From contig JAHBUK010000002.1 in NCBI GenBank assembly GCA_019638115.1, positions 751,867 through 815,866 of the forward strand: DNA of 64,000 nt, given 5' to 3'. The notes below the pieces were generated by a model. That model was not told where the DNA came from, did no database searches, and was given only the letters and a program-made list of their open reading frames with translations. The first letter of the stretch is position 1, and the number at the start of each line of letters is the position of its first letter. This DNA is from Flavobacteriales bacterium (GTDB taxonomy: Bacteria > Bacteroidota > Bacteroidia > Flavobacteriales_F > PHOS-HE28). Of the stretch, positions 1 to 8,022 are shown piece after piece. The position numbers were made by a program, and so were the translations under genes.

Positions 1-227
1 GCGATGAGGAGTACTACAGCGAATGGTTCGAGGAGGTATCCGATGCCGATGGCTGGATAGCGCTGCTGAATTTCCGCGCTCATGTGCTGGAGGACCTGCA
101 AAGCGCCAACATCGACCAGTACTTTCTGCTGGGTGGCACGCTCAATGCCGTGCAGTGGCGCACGCACGAACCCGAGTCGCTCTATGAACGCGTGGACAGC
201 CTGGTGCAGAAACGCTTGGGCGTTTGA
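1..227 (+). CDS. C-terminal end of an unknown protein (partial)
   Basis: The reading frame is open from the window edge (first full codon at base 3) to a TGA at 225-227, giving about 74 acidic, aromatic-rich residues that end in QKRLGV. The codon use matches the neighbouring genes and no stop interrupts it, so this is the tail of a real gene whose start lies upstream of the window. I recognise no domain in the visible part. It converges with the minus-strand Nudix gene 18 bp away. Confidence 0.6.
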   Translation, partial: DEEYYSEWFEEVSDADGWIALLNFRAHVLEDLQSANIDQYFLLGGTLNAVQWRTHEPESLYERVDSLVQKRLGV

Positions 228-245
228 CCAAGTTACCCGTCAGGC

Positions 246-680
246 TCAGCCGTGATCGGCTTTCAGCATACCCAGTACCACCCGATCGATCGGTAGGCTG
301 AGGTCCTCCTCCACCGCCAGCGCGAGGGCCAACCAACGGAAGACTTCCTGGTCCCCATTGCTGCCTTTGAACGGCTCGTCCACAACCGGCAAATCAAGCG
401 GGTCGGTTACCCGGAACGTGTAGTACACGCTCACCACCTGCATGGGTTTGCTATGGAACGCGCTCTGTTGGAAGAAGTCCGTGGTGTAGAAGTGGTGCAC
501 ATCCCAGGCGTCCACACCGATCTCTTCCCGGATCTCACGAACAAGGCACTCCTTCAGGCCTTCGCCATATTCCAAACCACCGCCGGGGAATTTGGTGATG
601 CGTTGCCCCTTGATGACCTCGTCCGAGACCAGCACGTGGCCTTGGTGTACAAGCAGCCCGTAAACACGAATGGTGATCAT
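246..680 (-). CDS. Nudix hydrolase
   Basis: This 144-residue protein has a complete Nudix box at about residues 34-56, following G-x5-E-x7-R-E-U-x-E-E-x-G-U with the key residues E49, E52 and E53. Nudix enzymes hydrolyse nucleoside diphosphates linked to another moiety; the substrate here cannot be told from sequence. The frame extends upstream into mnmD, but the ATG at 680 (MITIRVYG) begins the fold directly and lies 13 bp after the mnmD stop, so it is preferred. The gene is probably cotranscribed with mnmD. Its single-domain size is typical of small Nudix proteins. Confidence 0.85.
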   Translation of the reverse strand: MITIRVYGLLVHQGHVLVSDEVIKGQRITKFPGGGLEYGEGLKECLVREIREEIGVDAWDVHHFYTTDFFQQSAFHSKPMQVVSVYYTFRVTDPLDLPVVDEPFKGSNGDQEVFRWLALALAVEEDLSLPIDRVVLGMLKADHG

Positions 681-693
681 GGGGTTTGCAGCT

Positions 694-1377
694 TCAGAGC
701 GCGGGTCTGGTTGCACGCATCATGTGTTGTTTGCCGGGCGGCCCTTGTATCCGTTCCACCAGGAAGCCGACAGCCTGCATGTTGCGACGCGCATTTCCTT
801 GCGCACAATAGGTAACCAGTATACCGCCTGGCACAAGGGCATTGAACACCTTGCTGAACACCTCCGTGGTCCACATCTCCGGCTGGTGCCGTGGGCTGAA
901 CGCATCGAAGTACACCACGTCGAAAACCTCCTTCGCTTCAAATCCGGCCACCGGGGTGCCCAAGCGTACAAAGCAAGACCCACCGGACATCTGCTGTTTT
1001 TCTCCTTCCGGAGCGGTCATCAGCTGCATGAACGGTTCGTGCAAGCCGGGCCATGCCAAGTCCTCGCAATGGGCCAGTTGTGCCAAAACATCCCTGTTCA
1101 GAGGAAAGGGTTCCAGCGCGGTGTAGTCCACGCTGCACTTGCCCTCCAAGCAGCGGATCCAGGTGAGCAGCAGGTTTAGGCCCGTGCCCAGCCCTACCTC
1201 CAACACCCGCACCACAGGGCGTTCCACCATGGCCAAGCCAGCCTTTATGAATACGTGCATGCTCTCGTTCACCGCTCCGTGGCTGCTGTGGTAGTTCTCT
1301 CCCACCGTTCCATGCCACAGTGTGTAGGAGCCATCACCGGTGCGGATCAGCGAACTTGGCATATCGGTCGTTCCCAT
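694..1377 (-). CDS. mnmD: tRNA U34 (5-methylaminomethyl-2-thiouridine) methyltransferase, MnmD-type
   Basis: The protein has 227 residues. It carries a SAM-binding glycine-rich loop (LEVGLGTGLNLL, about residues 59-70) and the MnmD signature FDAFSPRHQPEMW at about 157-169. MnmD performs the last methylation of the wobble uridine modification in certain tRNAs. Only the methyltransferase half is present, with no fused MnmC oxidoreductase domain; this stand-alone form is common outside Gammaproteobacteria. The ATG at 1377 faces the M42 peptidase gene across a divergent gap of 170 bp that should hold both promoters. Confidence 0.88.
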   Translation of the reverse strand: MGTTDMPSSLIRTGDGSYTLWHGTVGENYHSSHGAVNESMHVFIKAGLAMVERPVVRVLEVGLGTGLNLLLTWIRCLEGKCSVDYTALEPFPLNRDVLAQLAHCEDLAWPGLHEPFMQLMTAPEGEKQQMSGGSCFVRLGTPVAGFEAKEVFDVVYFDAFSPRHQPEMWTTEVFSKVFNALVPGGILVTYCAQGNARRNMQAVGFLVERIQGPPGKQHMMRATRPAL

Positions 1378-1547
1378 GGTTCGGCTGCGAATCTATGCGG
1401 CGCGCAGGCCGCCATGGAGCATGCACCTGCACGCCCTTTCTGCGTCCAACGCTGTTGAAACATGAACGGGACGTCGCGCAAGGCTGCAACAGTTGCCGGA
1501 TAGTTTTGCACCCAGGTCCACCAACCGCCGGACCGATCAGCACCACC

Positions 1548-2666
1548 ATGGCCAAAAAGACCAGCACCAGCAGACCCGCCGCGAAGAAGAGCATCCTTAC
1601 CGCCGATTCCCTGGCGTTCATGGAGCGCTACCTCAACAATCCTTCGCCCACCGGTTTCGAGAGTGAAGGCCAAAAGATCTGGCTGGACTATGTGCGCCCT
1701 TACGTTGACGAGCATATCGTGGACAACTACGGCACGGTGGTCGGGGTCATCAATCCCGATGCACCCTACAAGGTGGTGATCGAGGCGCATGCGGACGAGA
1801 TCAGCTGGTTCGTGCACTACATCACCAAGGACGGGTTCATCTATGTGAAGCGGAACGGAGGCAGCGACCACATGATCGCGCCCAGCATGCGGGTGAACAT
1901 CCACACCGAAAAAGGCATCGTGAAGGCCGTGTTCGGTTGGCCCGCCATACACGTGCGCAACGGCAAGACCGAGACCGTACCCACCACCGAGAACATCTTT
2001 CTGGACTGTGGCTGTAGTTCCAAAGAGGAAGTGGAGAAGCTTGGTGTTCACGTGGGCTGCGTGGTGACCTTCGTGGACGAGTTCATGGTGCTGAACGGCA
2101 GGCACTTCACCGGGCGTGCTTTGGACAACCGCATGGGTGGCTTCATGATCGCCCAGGTAGCCCGGCTACTGAAGGAAGGGCGCACCAAATTGCCCTTCGG
2201 CCTGTACATCACCAACAGCGTACAGGAAGAGGTGGGGCTGCGCGGTGCCGAGATGATCGTTGAGCGGATACGCCCCGATGTGGCGATCATTACCGATGTA
2301 ACGCACGACACGCAGACGCCCCTGATGAACAAGTACCAGAGTGGCGATATTGCTTGTGGCCGGGGCCCCGTGCTGAGCTACGCACCCGCAGTGCACAACA
2401 ATGTGCTGAAACACATCGTGCGGACCGCCGAAAAGGAGAAGATCCCCTTCCAGCGCCAGGCCGCCAGCCGCGCCACCGGTACCGATACCGATGCTTTCGC
2501 ATACGGTGCCAGCGGCGTACCCAGCGCTTTGATCAGTTTGCCCTTGCGTTACATGCACACCACCGTGGAGACCGTGCACCGCGACGACGTGGAGAACGTG
2601 ATCCGCCTGATGCTCGCCGCCGTGAAGGCCCTGAAACCGAGGCAGGACATGCGTTACTTCAAGTGA
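1548..2666 (+). CDS. M42 family metallo-aminopeptidase
   Basis: The protein has 372 residues. The dinuclear metal site of the M42/M28-type fold is visible: H81 in EAHADE, D193 in RALDNR, the E227-E228 pair in SVQEEVG, D250 in IITDVTHD, and H337 in RYMHTT. This family comprises cytoplasmic aminopeptidases (glutamyl/leucyl aminopeptidase or endoglucanase-M type). The ATG at 1548 is chosen because the residues upstream of it in the same frame look unrelated to the family. The N-terminus is Lys/Ala-rich and has no signal peptide. Confidence 0.92.
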   Translation: MAKKTSTSRPAAKKSILTADSLAFMERYLNNPSPTGFESEGQKIWLDYVRPYVDEHIVDNYGTVVGVINPDAPYKVVIEAHADEISWFVHYITKDGFIYVKRNGGSDHMIAPSMRVNIHTEKGIVKAVFGWPAIHVRNGKTETVPTTENIFLDCGCSSKEEVEKLGVHVGCVVTFVDEFMVLNGRHFTGRALDNRMGGFMIAQVARLLKEGRTKLPFGLYITNSVQEEVGLRGAEMIVERIRPDVAIITDVTHDTQTPLMNKYQSGDIACGRGPVLSYAPAVHNNVLKHIVRTAEKEKIPFQRQAASRATGTDTDAFAYGASGVPSALISLPLRYMHTTVETVHRDDVENVIRLMLAAVKALKPRQDMRYFK

Positions 2667-2685
2667 TCCTGCCACTGCCCGCCCC

Positions 2686-3408
2686 GTGCTGGATCGATTG
2701 GACGACAACACCCAGGAGGGACTGAAGTTCCTGCTGCTCGGCGCGGGTGCCGTGCTGGTGGTACGGGTCGCGCTTGGGGCTGCGTCATACATGCTGGCTC
2801 CGGAGGCAGGCGCCGATGAGCTATCCATGGCGCTGGCGGATGCGCGCGACGGATTCCTCCTTTCCGACCAGCGCATGTTGGTAGGCCGATCAAGTGGACT
2901 TGCGGGCCGTTTGGGTTTGAGCGCGCTCGTGTCCATGGCAGGTACTTTACTTGCCGCAGCAACTGCCGCAGCATTGGCCTTGCGCCTGGGCTGGAAACCG
3001 CTCCGCGCCGCAGTGGGCGCATCACGAGTTGCGTTGGTGCTGCTGTTGGCCTGGTGCGTGCAAGCCGCGTTGTTCATGCCTTCACGCTATACCCGTGTGG
3101 AGCAGAATGCCCTGGTGCTGGTTCACCGTCCTGCGATATTGGATATGATCAGCCTACCCTGGCCGGCATCGGAAACCAGACTTGAGCGAGCGGGGATCAG
3201 CGCGTTCAGTGCGCGCTCCGTTGCCTCCTCCATGCCCGGTTGCGGCAGTACGGAGTTGCTCGAAGTGGAACATCTTGGCACCGTACTCCCGCTCCTATCC
3301 CGCAGTCCTGCCGGGCCGGATTGCGCGGAGTCCATTGGCCGTGAACGTGCCGCACTCGAACACCTGGCCACCTTGTTGGAGCGCTGGCGTTCGGCAACGC
3401 CCAATTGA
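2686..3408 (+). CDS. Small hydrophobic membrane protein of unknown function
   Basis: This 240-residue protein starts at a GTG 19 bp after the peptidase stop; no earlier or better ATG exists, and later starts would cut the first membrane segment. Three hydrophobic segments are visible at roughly residues 14-36, 80-100 and 112-130, followed by a soluble tail of about 100 residues with two cysteines. I do not recognise a family. The downstream GNAT gene begins 11 bp after its stop, so the two probably share a transcript. Confidence 0.6.
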   Translation: MLDRLDDNTQEGLKFLLLGAGAVLVVRVALGAASYMLAPEAGADELSMALADARDGFLLSDQRMLVGRSSGLAGRLGLSALVSMAGTLLAAATAAALALRLGWKPLRAAVGASRVALVLLLAWCVQAALFMPSRYTRVEQNALVLVHRPAILDMISLPWPASETRLERAGISAFSARSVASSMPGCGSTELLEVEHLGTVLPLLSRSPAGPDCAESIGRERAALEHLATLLERWRSATPN

Positions 3409-3419
3409 GATCAGCCTGT

Positions 3420-3854
3420 ATGGAAGTCCGAAACATAGCTGCCCAGGAGACCCATGCACTGCGTTTGTTGGTGCTGCGGCCGGGTGGTGTGCTGGCCGAT
3501 TGCCAGTGGCCCATCGACACTGCCGAAGGAGCATTCCACCTCGGCGTGGATGAAGGCACTGAACGCATCTGCGTGGCCTCCTTCCAAGCGGCAACACACG
3601 CGCAGGTGCGCGCCGAGCGGGCGTGGCAATTGCGGGGCATGGCAACACACCCGCACCATCGTGGCAAAGGTGCCGGCCGTGTGTTGGTGGAACATGCATT
3701 GGCCCACCTGCGCGAACAAGGAGCCGATGTCCTGTGGTGCAATGCACGCATGGTGGCGGTCCCGTTCTATGAGCGCTTGGGCTTCCGCATCGAAGGCCCC
3801 CCGTTCGAGATACCAGGCATCGGGGGCCACCACGTGATGTGGCGCTTTGTGTGA
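3420..3854 (+). CDS. GNAT family N-acetyltransferase
   Basis: This 144-residue protein has the GNAT acetyl-CoA-binding region at about residues 70-90 (QLRGMATHPHHRGKGAGRVLVE, positions 74-95), with the R-G-K-G-A-G pyrophosphate loop, and the late conserved segment VPFYERLGFRIEG. GNAT enzymes move an acetyl group from acetyl-CoA to an amine. The size and order fit the ElaA-like/phosphinothricin-type small GNATs, but the substrate is unknown. The start is the ATG at 3420; an upstream in-frame TTG at 3405 overlaps the previous stop and is less likely. Confidence 0.85.
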   Translation: MEVRNIAAQETHALRLLVLRPGGVLADCQWPIDTAEGAFHLGVDEGTERICVASFQAATHAQVRAERAWQLRGMATHPHHRGKGAGRVLVEHALAHLREQGADVLWCNARMVAVPFYERLGFRIEGPPFEIPGIGGHHVMWRFV

Positions 3855-3877
3855 TGTGCATCCGATAGCTTCGCCGG

Positions 3878-5257
3878 ATGCCAATGACACGCACCGATAA
3901 GCTGCTGCTATTCGCATTGGTGGCGCTCAATGCGGCGCTGAAGCTGCTCTGGCTGGGCGTGAACGACCTGGCGCACGATGAGCCTTTCACCATCTATTGG
4001 TCGCAGCGGCCCTTGCAGGAATTCTTCGCCATGCTGACCGCCGAGAATAACCCGCCGCTGCACTTTCTACTGACCAAGTTCTGGAGCCACCTCGGCCCCT
4101 TCAATGCCACCTGGCTACGTGTACCCTCCGCGTTGGCGAGCGCGCTTACCGTTTGGCCCTTGTTCCTGCTTGCCAAGCGCATCGCCAACACGCATGTGGC
4201 GCTGGTCGCCGCGTTGCTCTTCACCTTTTCCAACTACCACTACGGCTTTGCCCACGAGGTGCGTGCTTACGCGCTCTTCACCTTGCTGGCCACGCTGGGC
4301 ATGTGGCTGTTGGTGCGCGGCCGCAACAAATCCGACCACGGAGTGCGTGCCATGTTGGGGCTTTCGGCGCTCAATACCGTGCTGGTGTACACCCATTTCT
4401 TCGGATGGCTCGCCGTAGGGGTGCAGGTGTTGGTGGTGCTACTGCTTCCAGGTTTCCGTCAACAGCGACGCAGCTACCTGATCGGCGTGCTTGTTACGCT
4501 TGGGTGGTTCTCGCCCTACCTGCGCATCTTCCTGCTGCGCGCAGGCAGCAGCGTATCGCAAGGCACGTGGCTGGAGCCCCCGGTTGCCGAGGAGCTGTAC
4601 AACATGGTGTGGCGCTGGAGCAATGCACCTCTGCTGGCGGTGATCTTCCTGCTGCTCGTGGTTGCTGCTGGCGTCCGCGATCGCATGCGTTCCGAGGCGT
4701 TTCGCTTGGCCTTGATCTGGTCCTTGCTTCCCTTGCTGGGCATGTTCCTCATCAGCCAGTGGGTGCCCCTGTTCCTGGACCGCTACCTGGTCTATGCGGC
4801 ACCTGGCTTCGCGCTGTTGGTGGCTTTGTCCTGGGACCGGCTTCAACTGCCGCAACGGATCGGCCAAGGGTTGGCGGCCGCGCTGGTTCTGGGCATGGCA
4901 TTCACGTTCAGGCCTTGGGAAGCAGCGCCCCGGCAACCCAGCAAGGTGGTGGCCGCTGTGGAGGCGTACAGCGGTGCCCGAACGGACCTGCAGGTGGTGC
5001 CCGCATGGTATTGGCTCAACTACCTGGCCGTGGCGGACCTTGAAGCGCTTCGTTCCGATCAGCAGCATCTGCTGGCTGGCGAGCGTTCATTGGCGGAAGG
5101 TTTTTCGCCTACACCGGATCATGAGCTGATCGTGGTGGACGCCACCGGTGGCCTGTTGGATGCCTGGCTCTCCCAACAAGCACTGTTGCGGGCGCACTAC
5201 AACTTGGTGGATAGTGTGGAAGCCGACCACAAGGTGTGGGTGTACCGTTATCGGTAA
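3878..5257 (+). CDS. Membrane glycosyltransferase of the GT39/ArnT-like family
   Basis: This is a 459-residue polytopic protein with about ten hydrophobic segments. The first periplasmic loop carries the acidic pair D34-E35 in LAHDEPFT, as in dolichol/undecaprenyl-phosphate-sugar-dependent PMT/ArnT enzymes, followed by an ENNPPLHF stretch typical of bacterial members. Such enzymes transfer a sugar from a polyprenyl carrier to a lipid or protein acceptor on the outer face of the inner membrane. The acceptor cannot be predicted. The neighbours do not form a glycan locus. Confidence 0.82.
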   Translation: MPMTRTDKLLLFALVALNAALKLLWLGVNDLAHDEPFTIYWSQRPLQEFFAMLTAENNPPLHFLLTKFWSHLGPFNATWLRVPSALASALTVWPLFLLAKRIANTHVALVAALLFTFSNYHYGFAHEVRAYALFTLLATLGMWLLVRGRNKSDHGVRAMLGLSALNTVLVYTHFFGWLAVGVQVLVVLLLPGFRQQRRSYLIGVLVTLGWFSPYLRIFLLRAGSSVSQGTWLEPPVAEELYNMVWRWSNAPLLAVIFLLLVVAAGVRDRMRSEAFRLALIWSLLPLLGMFLISQWVPLFLDRYLVYAAPGFALLVALSWDRLQLPQRIGQGLAAALVLGMAFTFRPWEAAPRQPSKVVAAVEAYSGARTDLQVVPAWYWLNYLAVADLEALRSDQQHLLAGERSLAEGFSPTPDHELIVVDATGGLLDAWLSQQALLRAHYNLVDSVEADHKVWVYRYR

Positions 5258-5362
5258 TGGATAACGGCCCATCACCGATGCCAACCGTTCGTGGATAACC
5301 CACTGGTGGGGCTGCGCATGCGGACCACCTTTGAGGAACATTCAGCCAAACCGATCAAGAAC

Positions 5363-7321
5363 ATGGAGAAAATTCGTCAAATGCAGGCCCCGATAGCGGT
5401 GCTTGCCATGCTGTACCTGGCATCCTGCGGAAGCGGAGATGGGGACAAGCGGGCCATGTCGGAACCGCCGCCACCGACCATCGACATGAAGGACTTCTTC
5501 AAGAACCCGGAGAAGTCGAGCTTCCGCATCAGCCCCGATGGCAAATACATCAGCTACAAGGCACCGTTCAAGAACCGCATGAACATCTTCGTTCAGCCCG
5601 TTGGCGGTGGCGATGTGGTGCAGGTGACCCGCGACACCATACGCGACATCGGAGGCTACTTCTGGAAGGGTGACCGCATGGTCTACAGCCGTGACATGAA
5701 TGGCGATGAGAACTACATCGTGTTCAGTGCAAGCCTGGATGGGTTGGACGTGAAAGCATTGACACCCATCAGCGGTGTGCGCGCCGGAGTGATGGACGAT
5801 CTGCACAACATCGCTGGCATGGAGCATAGCGTGATGATCCAGATGAACCAGCGTAATCCGCAGGTGATGGACCCGTACCTCTGCGATGTGGTGACCGGTA
5901 AGCTGAAGCCTTTGCATGACAACAGCAAGGACAACTACGAAGGATGGGTCACCGACCATGCCGGGGTTATCCGTTTCGCCACCAAGACCGACGGCACGGA
6001 CAACGTGTTCTACTACCGGGCGAACGAGAAGGAACCTTTCACCGAGTACATGCGCACCGGTTATCGCGATAGCTGGTATCCGGTGTTGTTCACCTTCGAT
6101 AACCAGAACCTCTATGTGAGCCACAACCTGAACGGCCGGGATAAAATGGCCGTGGTGGAATGGGACCTCGCCGGTAAAAAAGAGACCAAACTGATCTTCG
6201 AGAACGCGGACAACGACGTGAGCAACCTGAGCTACAGCAAGAAACGCCAAGTGCTGACCATGGTAAGTTGGACCGGTGCCAGGGAAGAGCGCCATTTCCT
6301 GGACGATGCCACCAAGGCCATGTACGACAAGCTCGGCAGCAACTTCAAGGGGCTGGAATACTGGGTGTACGGCGAGGACGACAGCGAGACCAAGTACATG
6401 GTGTGGGCTGGCAGTGACCGTGATCCCGGCAGCTACTATTTCTACGATGCGGAAAGCGAAAAGCTGGAAAAGGTAGCAACCCTGCGTCCGTGGATCGATC
6501 CGGCCCAAATGGCCGAGATGCAACCCATCAGCTACAAGAGCCGCGATGGATTGACCATCCATGGATATCTGACGCTGCCCAAAGGCCGTGATGCGAAGAA
6601 CCTGCCCGTGGTGGTGAACCCGCACGGTGGTCCCTGGGCCCGCGACGATTGGGGTTTCAACCCTGAAGTGCAGTTGCTGGCCAACCGCGGATACGCTGTT
6701 CTGCAAATGAACTTCCGGGGCAGCACCAGCTATGGCCGAAAATTCTGGGAAGCGAGCTTCAAGCAGTGGGGCAAGACCATGCAGGACGACATTTCCGATG
6801 GTGTGCAGTGGCTCATCGACCAGGGCACTGCCGATCCCAAGCGCATTGCCATCTACGGTGGTAGCTACGGTGGCTACGCCACGCTGGCCGGCCTCACCTT
6901 CACGCCCGACCTCTACGCCTGCGGGGTGGACTATGTGGGTGTGAGCAACCTGTTCACCTTCATGAACACCGTTCCGCCCTATTGGGAAGCATGGCGCAAG
7001 CAGATGTATGAAATGGTGGGCGATCCCCAGAAGGACAGTGTGCTTATGCGGGAAGCATCACCCGTGTTCCATGTGGACCGCATCAAGGTTCCCCTGTTCA
7101 TTGCGCAAGGCGCTACCGATCCACGGGTGAACAAGGATGAAAGCGACCAAGTAGTGAAAGCGCTCAATGACCGGGGCGTTGAGGTGCAATACCTGCTGAA
7201 GGAGAATGAAGGCCACGGCTTCCGCTTGGAAGAGAACCGGTTCGAGTTCTACGAAGCGATGGACAAGTTCCTGGACGAGCACATCGGAAAGGGGTTCGAA
7301 GCGAAGAAGAAAGCAGCCTGA
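5363..7321 (+). CDS. S9 family prolyl-oligopeptidase, predicted lipoprotein
   Basis: The product has 652 residues. It starts with a lipoprotein signal (lipobox LASC followed by G) and so is probably anchored in an envelope membrane. An N-terminal beta-propeller (roughly residues 40-390) precedes an alpha/beta-hydrolase domain with the catalytic triad S501 (GGSYGG), D586 (GATDPRVN) and H618 (ENEGHGF). Family members cleave short peptides, as dipeptidyl- or acylaminoacyl-peptidases. The ATG at 5363 is chosen because it puts the signal sequence at the N-terminus; a GTG at 5291 would bury it. A strong hairpin terminator follows the gene. Confidence 0.92.
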   Translation: MEKIRQMQAPIAVLAMLYLASCGSGDGDKRAMSEPPPPTIDMKDFFKNPEKSSFRISPDGKYISYKAPFKNRMNIFVQPVGGGDVVQVTRDTIRDIGGYFWKGDRMVYSRDMNGDENYIVFSASLDGLDVKALTPISGVRAGVMDDLHNIAGMEHSVMIQMNQRNPQVMDPYLCDVVTGKLKPLHDNSKDNYEGWVTDHAGVIRFATKTDGTDNVFYYRANEKEPFTEYMRTGYRDSWYPVLFTFDNQNLYVSHNLNGRDKMAVVEWDLAGKKETKLIFENADNDVSNLSYSKKRQVLTMVSWTGAREERHFLDDATKAMYDKLGSNFKGLEYWVYGEDDSETKYMVWAGSDRDPGSYYFYDAESEKLEKVATLRPWIDPAQMAEMQPISYKSRDGLTIHGYLTLPKGRDAKNLPVVVNPHGGPWARDDWGFNPEVQLLANRGYAVLQMNFRGSTSYGRKFWEASFKQWGKTMQDDISDGVQWLIDQGTADPKRIAIYGGSYGGYATLAGLTFTPDLYACGVDYVGVSNLFTFMNTVPPYWEAWRKQMYEMVGDPQKDSVLMREASPVFHVDRIKVPLFIAQGATDPRVNKDESDQVVKALNDRGVEVQYLLKENEGHGFRLEENRFEFYEAMDKFLDEHIGKGFEAKKKAA

Positions 7322-7345
7322 CACCTTTACTGGCAGACGATATGG

Positions 7346-7371
7346 AACGGCGACCCGCAGGGGTCGCCGTT
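7346..7371 (+). terminator. Rho-independent-type terminator after the S9 peptidase
   Basis: An 11-bp perfect stem (AACGGCGACCC at 7346-7356 and its complement at 7361-7371) encloses a 4-nt loop and is followed by the T-rich run TCTCATTT. It lies 25 bp after the stop codon of the S9 peptidase gene. Confidence 0.75.
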
Positions 7372-7545
7372 CTCATTTGGGTTCGGCAAGAAGAAGGCCA
7401 TCACCGCTGGAAACCCGGGCCCATGGTCATCCCCGAAACGCCCGCGATACTCAGAAAATTTCTTCTGTGCAATCGGTACTTTACACGGTATCCCCTATTG
7501 CCTGGAAGCGGATCTTTCGGCCGCTCGATCCAACGTACGCTCCAC

Positions 7546-7818
7546 ATGTTCAATGCCGATGATCTGATCCTGGCACATGCGCACAGTTCCGACCACCGCA
7601 ACAGGCTGCTTTCCGATAGCAGCTGCGGCTGTTTCACCTGTTTGCAAGTGTTCACTCCAGAGACCATAACTCGATGGATACCGGATACCCGGGATGAGAC
7701 CGCGATATGCCCCCATTGTGCGAGCGACACGGTGTTGGGCAACAGTTGTGGCCACGAGATCACTACGGATTTCCTGAGGGCCATGCGCCGCTTCTGGCGG
7801 CCAGCCTTGGAGGATTGA
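7546..7818 (+). CDS. Small cysteine-rich cytoplasmic protein, probable zinc-binding fold
   Basis: This 90-residue protein has a C-x-C-x2-C cluster (CGCFTC) and a CPHC pair, spaced as in a short zinc ribbon, with FLRAMRRFWRP near the end. It resembles a widespread family of small proteins named only as cytoplasmic proteins (recalled, not searched), in which CGCFYC and CPYC motifs are conserved. There is no signal peptide. The ATG at 7546 is chosen because the frame upstream of it runs back into the terminator hairpin of the preceding gene. The function is unknown. Confidence 0.7.
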   Translation: MFNADDLILAHAHSSDHRNRLLSDSSCGCFTCLQVFTPETITRWIPDTRDETAICPHCASDTVLGNSCGHEITTDFLRAMRRFWRPALED

Positions 7819-7899
7819 TCCTGTCGTCGATACCGCGCCGGGATGGGGACGCGGAACATATTCAGGGGTTCAGGCGTCGTTTCACACGGACCTTACGTC

Positions 7900-7920
7900 T
7901 CGTGAACAGCACGTTCACGA
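7900..7920. promoter_or_regulatory. Inverted repeat upstream of the CotH/lamin-tail gene
   Basis: Eight-bp arms TCGTGAAC and GTTCACGA surround a 5-nt centre. The element sits about 100 bp before the ATG of the CotH gene in an otherwise featureless 204-bp gap. The size suits a regulator-binding site, but a weak hairpin is an equal possibility. No regulator is identified. Confidence 0.3.
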
Positions 7921-8022
7921 TCGGCAGTCCAAGCATGACCATAAAGGGCTGATGATCAAGAGCCTGCCGTGATCACTTTCAGTTAACTTGCCCCGTTGCC
8001 TGCAAGCACCGCCCTGTTGCCC

